From: Pullilachnospira_A gallistercoris
Lineage (GTDB): Bacteria > Bacillota > Clostridia > Lachnospirales > Lachnospiraceae
NCBI GenBank assembly: GCA_018712125.1
Contig: DVHM01000189.1
Location: forward strand, 1 to 49,717
Direction of reading: 5' to 3'
DNA length: 49,717 bases
In this document: positions 24,899 to 33,243 of the stretch, in pieces
How positions within the stretch are numbered: the stretch's first letter is position 1
Layout: each line of letters begins with the position of its first letter
The notes under the pieces: model-generated
The model's database searches: none
What the model saw: the letters and a program-made list of their open reading frames with translations, nothing else
What the model was told of the DNA's origin: nothing
Made by a program: the position numbers and the translations under genes

Positions 24899-25491
24899 TG
24901 GAAGACAGAAGAATCGGAACCGTATCCCGCAAGACGAAGGAGACGGATATTTTCATAAAACTGAATCTGGACGGAGACGGTACCACGGAGATCTCCACCG
25001 GAATCGGATTTTTCGACCATATGTTAAACGGCATGGCCCGCCACGGATTTTTCGATCTGAAGGTGGCTATGACCGGAGATCTGGAGGTGGACTGCCATCA
25101 CTCCATCGAGGACGCCGGCATTGTGCTGGGCACGGCTATCCGGGAGGCAGCGGGGGACAAGCGGGGTATCCGCCGGTTCGGAAGCTGTATTCTTCCCATG
25201 GATGAGACGCTGGTGCTCTGCGCTGTGGATCTTTCGGGGCGGCCCTATCTCTCTTTTGACGCGGTTTTTCCCACCGAGCGGATCGGGGATATGGACACGG
25301 AGATGGTAAAGGAATTCTTTTACGCGGTTTCCTACGCGGCAGGGATGAACCTGCACATCAAAGTGCTGGACGGCGGAAACAGCCATCACATGGCGGAGGC
25401 CATGTTCAAGGCTTTCGGAAGGGCGTTGGACGAGGCCACGGCGAAGGATCCCAGAATCGGGGATGTATTGTCCACAAAGGGAACATTATAG
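24898..25491 (+). CDS. hisB: imidazoleglycerol-phosphate dehydratase
   Basis: 197 residues, monofunctional (no histidinol-phosphatase domain). The metal-binding motifs FFDHML, DCHHSIED and, near the end, the second HH (NSHHMAEA) are intact. Two tandem ATG codons exist; 24898 is better spaced from GGAGG. It converts imidazoleglycerol phosphate to imidazoleacetol phosphate. Confidence 0.96.
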   Translation: MEDRRIGTVSRKTKETDIFIKLNLDGDGTTEISTGIGFFDHMLNGMARHGFFDLKVAMTGDLEVDCHHSIEDAGIVLGTAIREAAGDKRGIRRFGSCILPMDETLVLCAVDLSGRPYLSFDAVFPTERIGDMDTEMVKEFFYAVSYAAGMNLHIKVLDGGNSHHMAEAMFKAFGRALDEATAKDPRIGDVLSTKGTL

Positions 25492-25502
25492 GAGGAAGAC
25501 AG

Positions 25503-26786
25503 ATGGATCACAAAAATATGGTGGCAACCATTTATCTGAAGGACGGCGTGGCCTTAAAGAGCCCGGAGCAGCCCGAGGAACAGATGGATGTGCTGACCCT
25601 TGCCAGGCTGTACAATGACAGCGGTGTGGACAAGATCATCTGCTTTGATTTGTCCAACGATGATGAGGAACACGAGAAGAACATTCTGGCGATCCGCCAG
25701 ATCAACCGGAATATTGAGATCAAGACCTGCGGCGGCGGCAACATCAAGCGGCTGGAGGATGTGAAAAAGCTGCTCTACGCCGGATGCGTGGAGGTGGTAT
25801 TAAACGGCTCCAAACCGGAGACGGGGGAGCTTCTTCAGGAGGCCAGCAAGCGCTTTGGCCCCGAGAAAATGCTGGTGTCCTTAAGCACCATGGATTTTCT
25901 CTTCAAGACCAGGGATTTCCTGAAGGAAAATGTACATGAACTGGTTATCTTAAACCCGGACATGCTGCCGGGACTGGAAAATGAGACGGATATTCCCTAC
26001 ATCGCCCAGGTGGATACCTATGACTATATCCGGGTCTGCGAGCTTCTGCAGTCCTCCCAGATCCGGGGGATTTCCGGGGCTTTCATCAACGACCCAGACA
26101 CGGACATCATGCAGATCAAAGGCGCCCTGGCGGACGCGGGCATCAAGATGGACAATTTCGCGCCGGCCCTCTCCTGGAGCGACTTAAAGCCCAACGAGCA
26201 GGGGCTGATCCCGGTCATCGTGCAGGATTACCGCACCGACGAGGTGCTGATGCTGGCCTACATGAACGAGGAGGCCTTCGACACCACCATCCGGATCGGC
26301 AAGATGACCTACTACAGCAGGAGCCGCCAGGAACTCTGGACCAAGGGGATGACCAGCGGACATATCCAGTATCTGAAGTCCCTGACAGCGGACTGTGACT
26401 ACGACACGATCCTGGCAAAGGTTTCCCAGGTGGGAGGTATCGCCTGCCACACTGGAAATCCCACCTGCTTCTTCAACGATATCGTGAAGAAGGAGTACTC
26501 GGAGAAGAATCCCTTAAAGATTTTTGAGGACGTCTACGACATCATCCTGGATCGGAAGGCGCATCCCAAGGAAGGGTCTTACACCAACTACCTCTTCGAC
26601 AAGGGAATCGACAAGATTCTCAAAAAGGTGGGAGAGGAGGCCACGGAGATCGTCATCGCCGCCAAGAATCCGGACAACGAGGAAATCAAGTACGAGATTT
26701 CTGATTTTCTCTACCATGTGATGGTGCTGATGGCGGAAAAGGGGGTAACCTGGGAGGATATTACCGGGGAACTTTCTCAGCGCTGA
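25503..26786 (+). CDS. hisIE: HisIE with extra N-terminal HisF/HisA-like barrel domain
   Basis: 427 residues, about twice a normal HisIE. Residues about 225-325 are phosphoribosyl-AMP cyclohydrolase (HisI) with metal ligands near D297-D301 and C298, C315 and C322. Residues about 340-425 are phosphoribosyl-ATP pyrophosphatase (HisE) with the GEEATEIVIAAKN helix. Residues 1-220 resemble a HisF/HisA (beta-alpha)8 barrel (LKDGVALKS, CGGGNIKRLEDV, GCVEVVLNGS), but Y11 and S128 occupy the places of both catalytic aspartates, so that domain is probably not an enzyme. It might scaffold or bind substrate. It follows hisB by 11 bases and ends 24 bases before the TIR gene. Confidence 0.9.
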   Translation: MDHKNMVATIYLKDGVALKSPEQPEEQMDVLTLARLYNDSGVDKIICFDLSNDDEEHEKNILAIRQINRNIEIKTCGGGNIKRLEDVKKLLYAGCVEVVLNGSKPETGELLQEASKRFGPEKMLVSLSTMDFLFKTRDFLKENVHELVILNPDMLPGLENETDIPYIAQVDTYDYIRVCELLQSSQIRGISGAFINDPDTDIMQIKGALADAGIKMDNFAPALSWSDLKPNEQGLIPVIVQDYRTDEVLMLAYMNEEAFDTTIRIGKMTYYSRSRQELWTKGMTSGHIQYLKSLTADCDYDTILAKVSQVGGIACHTGNPTCFFNDIVKKEYSEKNPLKIFEDVYDIILDRKAHPKEGSYTNYLFDKGIDKILKKVGEEATEIVIAAKNPDNEEIKYEISDFLYHVMVLMAEKGVTWEDITGELSQR

Positions 26787-26810
26787 TAAAGAGAGGGGAG
26801 GGACGCTGTC

Positions 26811-29312
26811 GTGGATATCGATGTTTTCGTAAGCCACCATACAAGCTCATCACTGCATATTGTGGAGGCTATTGTGAATAAACTGGAAGCCAACGGTGTT
26901 CGTTGCTGGTATGCGCCGAGGGATACGGAGGGATCCTACGCAGGCAGTATTGTCAGAGCAATCAACGCCTGTTCGGTTTTTCTTTTGATTTTGAATCGGC
27001 CGGCGTCGGAATCTGTCCATGTGTTAAACGAGATCGATATGGCTACCAAACGTCTGACGAAAAAGGAGAAAATCAGCCTGATTCCTTTTCATGTGGCGGA
27101 TGATGAGATCGCTGAGGACGCGCAGTATTATCTGGGACGCCTTCATTGGATTGATGCCATGACTCCTCCCATGTATCAGCGGGTAGAGGAGCTGACCGCC
27201 ATGGTTCTCAAGTCGCTGGGGCGGGACAATGCCGCAGGAATGTCTTCTTTGGCTGCGTCTGTTTCTGCGCCGGCTTACCGGTTGATCGCGAAAGTTCCCC
27301 AGGCCAGAAGCGTCTTCGCGGGCCGCAATGATCTTCTGGAGGAAATTCACCGGCAGTTTTTAAACGGAGAGCGCGTGCTTTTCCTGGAGGGGATTGGAGG
27401 TATCGGCAAGAGTGAGCTTGCAAAACAGTACGCCCTTTCCCATACGGATCTCTATGATCGGATTCTGTTTGTAACTTATGTGGATTCTCTGCAAAATCTG
27501 GTTTGCGATTCTTCTCAGATTGAAATCGATCCCCTGGAACGGAGGGATGAGGAGACAGATGAAGAATTCTTCCAGCGAAAGATGCAGATTTTCCGGTCAT
27601 TGACGGATGAGCATACCCTTCTGATCGTGGACAATTTTGACGTAGATGGCGATCCGGATTTGAAATTGTTTCTGGAGGGGAGCCATCGGATTCTTTTTAC
27701 TACCAGAAACGCTCATCCCGGTTACGCGGAAATATCCGTAAAGGCCATTCCCGATCCGGAAGCTCTTTTTTACGTTTTTGAGACGCATTATGGGATGCCT
27801 GTGGAGGAGGAAGACCGACCCTGGCTGGAACAGTTGTTTCAAAAGGTGGAGTATCATACCTATACGATTGAACTTCTTGCGAAGCAAATGGAAGCCAGCT
27901 TTCTTTCGCCCAGGGAGATGCTTTGCCTTCTGGAAGAAGGACGGGCGGAATCCCTTACGGAGACGGTAAGCGGCCGCGGCGACCAAAAGACGGCGTTTGA
28001 CCATATTTGCTCTCTCTTTTCGGTAAGCGGGCTGAGTGAGGAAGAGCGGCAGATTCTTCGCATGCTTTCTCTTATGGGACTGCGGGGAGTGCCTGCCGTG
28101 AGATTCCGTGAATGGGCCGGGCTCTCCTCTTTTAATACCGTTAATCAATTGATTCAGAGAAGCTGGGTGCGCCGGGAAGCGGGACAGCGGCTGTCGCTTC
28201 ATCCGATGGTAAATGAAGTGGTGCGAAAGGTCCTGGCTCCGGACGCGGAGAACTGCAGGGAATTTCTGGAAAGGATCGGAGCTTTTGTCTATCGGGCCTG
28301 GTATCGGCCTCTCAGCGAAAATAAGGCTGTGGCGGACAACGTGTTGGCGGTTATGGAATATTTTTTACCCTATGACATGTCTATGATGTACCTGTGGGCG
28401 ATTCTTCCGCCCTTCTTCTGGCAAGTGGAAATGTTCGACCAATCGATTCGTCTGGGAAAAATTGTTTATGATGCCTGTCTTCTGGGGCTGGGAGAGGACA
28501 GCATTGTAACCGGTTTCGCGGCGAAGGCTCTCGCGGGATGTTATTTTAACAGCGGGCAGATAGAGTCGTCTGTCCCCTGGTACAAGCAGGGACTCCGATG
28601 CATGGAGCGTTCCGGCGTAGAGTTGAGTGAGGATCTGGCCATGTCCTACGAGAAGGTGGCCCGCTGTCACACCTGGGCCTGCGACCGGGATTTTGAGCAG
28701 GCGAACCGCTATTTTGAGAAATCCCTCCAGATCCGGCTGCGGATGCAGGAGGCCATGGAGCGGGGGGAACATTTTGAAATGTTTGAATCCGTATGGCAGG
28801 AATGTGACCTGCATCTGATAACCGACCGGATCGGAGGGATTTACATGGAAATGGGTCGGATGTATCAGGCAATGGGAGAGTACGAAAAGGCGTTGGAGTA
28901 TACCAGACGTCAGGAAGAAATTCTGGAAGCTGAGGAAGAAAAAAATTATTCCGGCCTGGCATATGACTATTACGACGAGGGAGTATGTTATTACCATCTG
29001 GGACTTGCCGCCCGCGAGGGTGGAGACGAAGAGAAAGCCTGCCGACAGCTGGAATTGGCCTTGAAACAATTGAAAAGGGCGTTAGAATCCAATTTGCGCA
29101 TGCGGGGCGAGATTGCCATGGACACGATCGACAATGAGGAGTATCTGGCAGATACCTACGCGGCGCTTGGGCGTTACGGAGATGCCTCCAACTATTATAT
29201 GGCGGTCGTTACCGCTTTGGAGCAGCTCCTCGGAAAGGACTGCGAAAGAATCTCGCTGGTAAAGCAAAAGATGTGTTTTGAACCTTCCGCTTCACAGCAG
29301 AGAATGTTATAG
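26811..29312 (+). CDS. TIR - NB-ARC (STAND NTPase) - TPR protein, NLR-like immune sensor candidate
   Basis: 833 residues in three parts. A TIR domain (about 1-135) has the strand VFVSHH, the WYAPRD loop and E74 in VLNEI at the catalytic place of TIR NADases. An NB-ARC domain (about 165-400) has Walker A GIGGIGKS (194-201), Walker B LLIVDNF (D274) and sensor ILFTTR (294-299). A winged-helix part (about 400-475) ends in LHPM, in place of the MHD motif. TPR-like helices fill about 540-810. Relatives sense a trigger by the repeats, oligomerise, and deplete NAD to stop phage. Start is GTG after GGGGAGGG. It is a single gene behind hisIE, with seemingly more A/T-ending codons than its neighbours. 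The immune role is inferred. Confidence 0.88.
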   Translation: MDIDVFVSHHTSSSLHIVEAIVNKLEANGVRCWYAPRDTEGSYAGSIVRAINACSVFLLILNRPASESVHVLNEIDMATKRLTKKEKISLIPFHVADDEIAEDAQYYLGRLHWIDAMTPPMYQRVEELTAMVLKSLGRDNAAGMSSLAASVSAPAYRLIAKVPQARSVFAGRNDLLEEIHRQFLNGERVLFLEGIGGIGKSELAKQYALSHTDLYDRILFVTYVDSLQNLVCDSSQIEIDPLERRDEETDEEFFQRKMQIFRSLTDEHTLLIVDNFDVDGDPDLKLFLEGSHRILFTTRNAHPGYAEISVKAIPDPEALFYVFETHYGMPVEEEDRPWLEQLFQKVEYHTYTIELLAKQMEASFLSPREMLCLLEEGRAESLTETVSGRGDQKTAFDHICSLFSVSGLSEEERQILRMLSLMGLRGVPAVRFREWAGLSSFNTVNQLIQRSWVRREAGQRLSLHPMVNEVVRKVLAPDAENCREFLERIGAFVYRAWYRPLSENKAVADNVLAVMEYFLPYDMSMMYLWAILPPFFWQVEMFDQSIRLGKIVYDACLLGLGEDSIVTGFAAKALAGCYFNSGQIESSVPWYKQGLRCMERSGVELSEDLAMSYEKVARCHTWACDRDFEQANRYFEKSLQIRLRMQEAMERGEHFEMFESVWQECDLHLITDRIGGIYMEMGRMYQAMGEYEKALEYTRRQEEILEAEEEKNYSGLAYDYYDEGVCYYHLGLAAREGGDEEKACRQLELALKQLKRALESNLRMRGEIAMDTIDNEEYLADTYAALGRYGDASNYYMAVVTALEQLLGKDCERISLVKQKMCFEPSASQQRML

Positions 29313-29340
29313 GTACTTATGAAAGAGAAGGAAAAACAGA

Positions 29341-31209
29341 ATGAGAGAACTGGCTTTAAGCGACGATATTTTGATGAAAATAGACAAACCTGCCCGCTAT
29401 ATCGGCAATGAGCTCAACAGTGTAAAAAAAAATCCGGCCTCTGTGGATATACGATTTGCTATGTGCTTTCCGGATGTCTACGAGATCGGTATGTCCCATC
29501 TTGGGATTCAGATTCTCTACGAGATGTTCAACCGCAGAGAGGATGTCTACTGTGAGCGTGTCTATTCGCCCTGGCCGGATCTTCATAAAATCATGAAAGA
29601 GCAGAAAATACCGCTCTTCGCCCTGGAAACGCAGGATCCCATCGCGGATTTTGATTTTGTGGGCATTACCTTGCAGTACGAGATGTGCTATACCAATATT
29701 TTACAGATTCTGGATCTGGGGCAGATTCCGATTTTCCAGAAGGATCGGACAGACAGCGATCCCCTGATTATCTGTGGCGGCCCCTGCACCTATAATCCGG
29801 AGCCGGTGGCAGATTTCTTCGACCTGGTCTATCTGGGAGAGGGGGAGATCAGCTATGATGCGCTCTTTGATCTCTATATCGAAATGAAACGGGATAAAAC
29901 CTACACACGGGAAGCTTTTCTCCGCCGTGCGTGCAAGATTCCGGGGATCTATGTGCCCTCCCTCTATGAGGTAAGCTACCATGAGGATGGGACTATCGCG
30001 GGTATGGAGCCGAAATATGGGGACGTGCCCCGTACCGTTACCCGCCAGGTGCTGATGGATCTGGATGAGGGTGCCTATCCGACGAAGCCACTGGTGCCCT
30101 TTGTGCGGGCTACACAGGATCGGGTGGTGCTGGAGATTCAACGCGGCTGTATCCGCGGATGCCGTTTCTGTCAGGCAGGCATGATCTACCGGCCAAATCG
30201 GGAAAAATCTCTGGAGGTGCTCAAACGGTATGCGAAGCAGATGCTGGAGGCAACCGGCCAGGAAGAAATTTCCCTGAGTTCCCTGTCCTCCAGCGACTAC
30301 TCCAAATTACCGGAGCTGATCAATTTCCTGATTGACGAGTGCTGCGGCGAGGGCGTCAATATTTCTCTGCCCTCCCTGCGGATCGACGCCTTTTCCCTGG
30401 ATGTGATGAGCAAGGTGCAGGACGTGCGAAAGAGCAGTCTGACCTTCGCGCCGGAGGCCGGTTCCCAACGGCTCCGGGATGTGATCAACAAGGGACTGAC
30501 CAGAGAGGATATCCTGCAGGGGGCCGGCATGGCCTTTGAGGGCGGCTGGAACAAGGTAAAGCTCTATTTTATGCTGGGGCTGCCCACGGAGACGGAGGAG
30601 GATATGCGCGCAATTCCGGAACTTGCCAATGAGATCGCGGTCAGATATTACGAGATACCAAAAGAGCAGAGAAACGGCAAGTGCCAGGTCAGCATCAGCA
30701 CGTCCTTCTTTGTGCCGAAGCCCTTTACGCCCTTCCAGTGGGCGCCCATGTATCCGAAGGAAGAGTATCTGCGGCGGGCCAAGATCGTCAACGACACCAT
30801 GAAGGAGCAGCTCAATCGCAAGAGCCTTCGCTATCACTGGCACGAGGCAGATGTGACCGTGCTGGAGGGAATCTTTGCCCGGGGAGACCGGCGGATCGCG
30901 CGGGCGATTTATTACGCCTACGAATCCGGCTGTATCTTTGACGCCTGGGGCGATTTCTTTGACGCGGAAAAATGGGATGCGGCTTTTGAAAAAGCCGGCC
31001 TGGACGTGGCGTTTTACGCTTACCGGGAGCGGAACATCGACGAGATCCTGCCCTGGGATTTCATCGATGTGGGTATCCGCAAAGACTTTTTTGTGCGGGA
31101 ATGGAAACGGGCCATGGAGGGTACCGTCACGCCAAATTGCCGGATGATGTGTTCCGGCTGCGGCTGCAAATCTTTGGGCGGAGGTGTTTGCTATGAAGGC
31201 CAGAATTAA
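29341..31209 (+). CDS. TIGR03960 family B12-binding-type radical SAM protein
   Basis: 622 residues. An N-terminal cobalamin-binding-like domain (about 20-180, FPDVYEIGMSHLGIQ) precedes the radical-SAM core with CIRGCRFC near residues 270-277, and the C-terminus is cysteine-rich (MMCSGCGCKSLGG). Enzyme target unknown. In Clostridia this gene heads a conserved run with the DUF2344 gene, RNase G and rplU, as it does here. AGAAGGA precedes the ATG. Its end overlaps the DUF2344 gene. Confidence 0.93.
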   Translation: MRELALSDDILMKIDKPARYIGNELNSVKKNPASVDIRFAMCFPDVYEIGMSHLGIQILYEMFNRREDVYCERVYSPWPDLHKIMKEQKIPLFALETQDPIADFDFVGITLQYEMCYTNILQILDLGQIPIFQKDRTDSDPLIICGGPCTYNPEPVADFFDLVYLGEGEISYDALFDLYIEMKRDKTYTREAFLRRACKIPGIYVPSLYEVSYHEDGTIAGMEPKYGDVPRTVTRQVLMDLDEGAYPTKPLVPFVRATQDRVVLEIQRGCIRGCRFCQAGMIYRPNREKSLEVLKRYAKQMLEATGQEEISLSSLSSSDYSKLPELINFLIDECCGEGVNISLPSLRIDAFSLDVMSKVQDVRKSSLTFAPEAGSQRLRDVINKGLTREDILQGAGMAFEGGWNKVKLYFMLGLPTETEEDMRAIPELANEIAVRYYEIPKEQRNGKCQVSISTSFFVPKPFTPFQWAPMYPKEEYLRRAKIVNDTMKEQLNRKSLRYHWHEADVTVLEGIFARGDRRIARAIYYAYESGCIFDAWGDFFDAEKWDAAFEKAGLDVAFYAYRERNIDEILPWDFIDVGIRKDFFVREWKRAMEGTVTPNCRMMCSGCGCKSLGGGVCYEGQN

Positions 31210-31915
31210 ATTTGAGAAAACCGGCGTGATGAAGTATGTGGGACACCTGGATACCATGCGCTTTTTCCAGAAAGCTATGCGTCGGGCGCAGATTCCCATC
31301 AAGTACTCAGAAGGGTTTAATCCCCATCAGATCATGTCCTTCGCGTCGCCATTGGGTGTGGGCGTGACCAGCGGCGGCGAGTATATGGATATCGAACTGA
31401 AGGAAGTGATCGATCCGGGCCAGGCGATGGATGCTTTAAATGGCGCTATGGTGGAGGGAGTGCGAATTCTGGATTTCTTCTATCTGCCGAAGGACAGTGA
31501 GAACGCCATGTCCAGCGTGAAGGCTGCCGCCTATCGCCTCAGCTACAAGCATCCTGAACAGTGCCCCTTTTCTCTCCGGGAGATGGAGGTGTTTCTGCGG
31601 GATTTTTATACCAATCCGGCGGAGATTATGATTGTGAAGAAGACCAAAAAGGGCGAGCGGGAGCTGGATCTGAAGCCTCTCATTTACCGGTTCGAGGTAA
31701 AGAGTGATGCGGACGGTGCGCTTTATTATGAACTTTTTGTTTCTACGGGCAGTGTGGACAATATCAAGCCGGAGCTGGTGCTTTTTCATTTCCACCAGTT
31801 CCTCGGGCTGCCGGCGGATGAAATCGATATGTTTATTCACAGAGAGGATCTCTATACACTTCTGGATCAGGAGTTTGTGCCTCTGGATCGTATCCGGGCG
31901 ACAGCGGAGCAGTAG
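31193..31915 (+). CDS. DUF2344 / TIGR03936 radical SAM-associated protein
   Basis: 240 residues. The start MKARIKFEKTGVMKYVGHLDTMRFFQKAMRR-like block and SEGFNPHQIMSFASPL are diagnostic of TIGR03936. It is the usual partner of the TIGR03960 gene just upstream; in some species the two are fused. ATG 31193 follows GGAGG by eight bases and overlaps the upstream gene by 17 bases. No catalytic residues are known to me. Confidence 0.93.
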   Translation: MKARIKFEKTGVMKYVGHLDTMRFFQKAMRRAQIPIKYSEGFNPHQIMSFASPLGVGVTSGGEYMDIELKEVIDPGQAMDALNGAMVEGVRILDFFYLPKDSENAMSSVKAAAYRLSYKHPEQCPFSLREMEVFLRDFYTNPAEIMIVKKTKKGERELDLKPLIYRFEVKSDADGALYYELFVSTGSVDNIKPELVLFHFHQFLGLPADEIDMFIHREDLYTLLDQEFVPLDRIRATAEQ

Positions 31916-31939
31916 TGAGGGAGATTATTGAGGGAGAAC

Positions 31940-33190
31940 ATGGATAGAGACAGCAGATGTGTGGTAACGGAGATGCCCTTTCGCGGAAAAAGGTTCCGGG
32001 TGCTTCTCGTTACCGACGAAAGGGGAAGGGAGTGTGAGATCCTCTGTGAGGATACCGCCACCCGATCCCTGGTAGGCGATATCTATACAGGTAAGGTAGA
32101 GCGGGTCATGAAGGGAATCCGGGCCGCTTTTGTAAAGATCGCCGGCGGCCGGACGGTGTTTCTTCCACTGGAAGATGCCATCGGGTGCGTCTACACCCGC
32201 AAGGAAGGCAAACGGGAGGAAATCTGCGGCGGAGACGAGATCCTGCTTCAGATCGTGCGGGATCCGGTGGGTACGAAGGACGCGGTGGCTAGCTGCAATC
32301 TGACCTTCGGCGGAAGATTCGTGACGCTGACCACGGCAAAGAAATCCCACGGCATTTCTAGAAAACTTTCCAAGAGGGAGCGCCAGCGCTGGAAAGATTT
32401 TCTGGCTTCTTATGAGGCGTATCCCTTCGGTGTCATCATCCGCACCGAGGCGGCGGAGGCCGGGGAGGAGGCCGTGAGAGCGGAGTTGGAAACGCTGACA
32501 GAGAAAGCGGAAGCGTTCCTTCACACTGCCATTCATCAGACCGGCGGACAGCTTCTTTTGCAGGGAGAAGGGCCTCTGGAAAAGCGCGCGAAACAGTTCC
32601 TTCGCCAGGGCGAGGGAGTGGTGCAGACGGATCTTCCCGGTTTCTATCAGGATCTGCTCGCCGTGATGGAGGACGTCGGGAAATCCGGGGATGAAAATCT
32701 TCTTTTGAACCTTCTTTTCTACGATGATCCATCCTATGAACTCTACAAGCTGGCGGGGCTTTCCACCATCCTGGAGCGGGCCCTTGGCAGAAAGGTCTGG
32801 ATGGCTTCCGGCGCATATCTGATTATCGATCCCACGGAGGCGCTGACCGCTATCGACGTGAACAGCGGAAGGAACCAGCGTCAGCCGAAGAGCAGCGATG
32901 TGGATATGGAGGAATACCATCTTCGGATCAATCTGGAGGCGGCTGAAGAGATCGCCCGGCAGCTTCGTCTGCGAAATATCAGCGGCATGATTCTGGTGGA
33001 CTTCATCAATCTGCGCTCCGAAGAACGCCGCAGTCAGGTGCTCCAGTGTTTGCGGAGGGCTGTGGCGGAGGATCCGGCGGGGGTTCAGGTGCTGGATTAT
33101 ACCCGGCTGCAGCTGGTGGAGATGACCCGCAAAAAGACGTATCCCCCTCTGGCGCGTCAGATTTGCCCTTGCGAAGCGGCGTCGGAGTGA
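31940..33190 (+). CDS. ribonuclease E/G family protein, short form
   Basis: 416 residues. An S1 domain (GDIYTGKVERVMKGIRAAF) is followed by the catalytic core with the metal-binding aspartates in AIDVNSGR and LVDFINL. It cuts single-stranded RNA at 5'-monophosphate ends. The chain stops at CPC plus six residues, where the zinc-link CPxC of E. coli RNase E/G would be, so the small C-terminal domain is absent. Start may be TTG 31928 or ATG 31940; both have a GAGGGAG a little too close. It completes the conserved trio with the two genes upstream. Confidence 0.9.
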   Translation: MDRDSRCVVTEMPFRGKRFRVLLVTDERGRECEILCEDTATRSLVGDIYTGKVERVMKGIRAAFVKIAGGRTVFLPLEDAIGCVYTRKEGKREEICGGDEILLQIVRDPVGTKDAVASCNLTFGGRFVTLTTAKKSHGISRKLSKRERQRWKDFLASYEAYPFGVIIRTEAAEAGEEAVRAELETLTEKAEAFLHTAIHQTGGQLLLQGEGPLEKRAKQFLRQGEGVVQTDLPGFYQDLLAVMEDVGKSGDENLLLNLLFYDDPSYELYKLAGLSTILERALGRKVWMASGAYLIIDPTEALTAIDVNSGRNQRQPKSSDVDMEEYHLRINLEAAEEIARQLRLRNISGMILVDFINLRSEERRSQVLQCLRRAVAEDPAGVQVLDYTRLQLVEMTRKKTYPPLARQICPCEAASE

Positions 33191-33243
33191 TATGATATAC
33201 TCAGTTTCAATTTCCTATTCATTGAGAGACAGGAGGGACAGTC

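Noticed and set aside
25503..26786. Reading the HisIE N-terminus as an active HisA or HisF
   Set aside because: Both catalytic aspartate positions hold other residues (Y11, S128), so a catalytic call is not supported.
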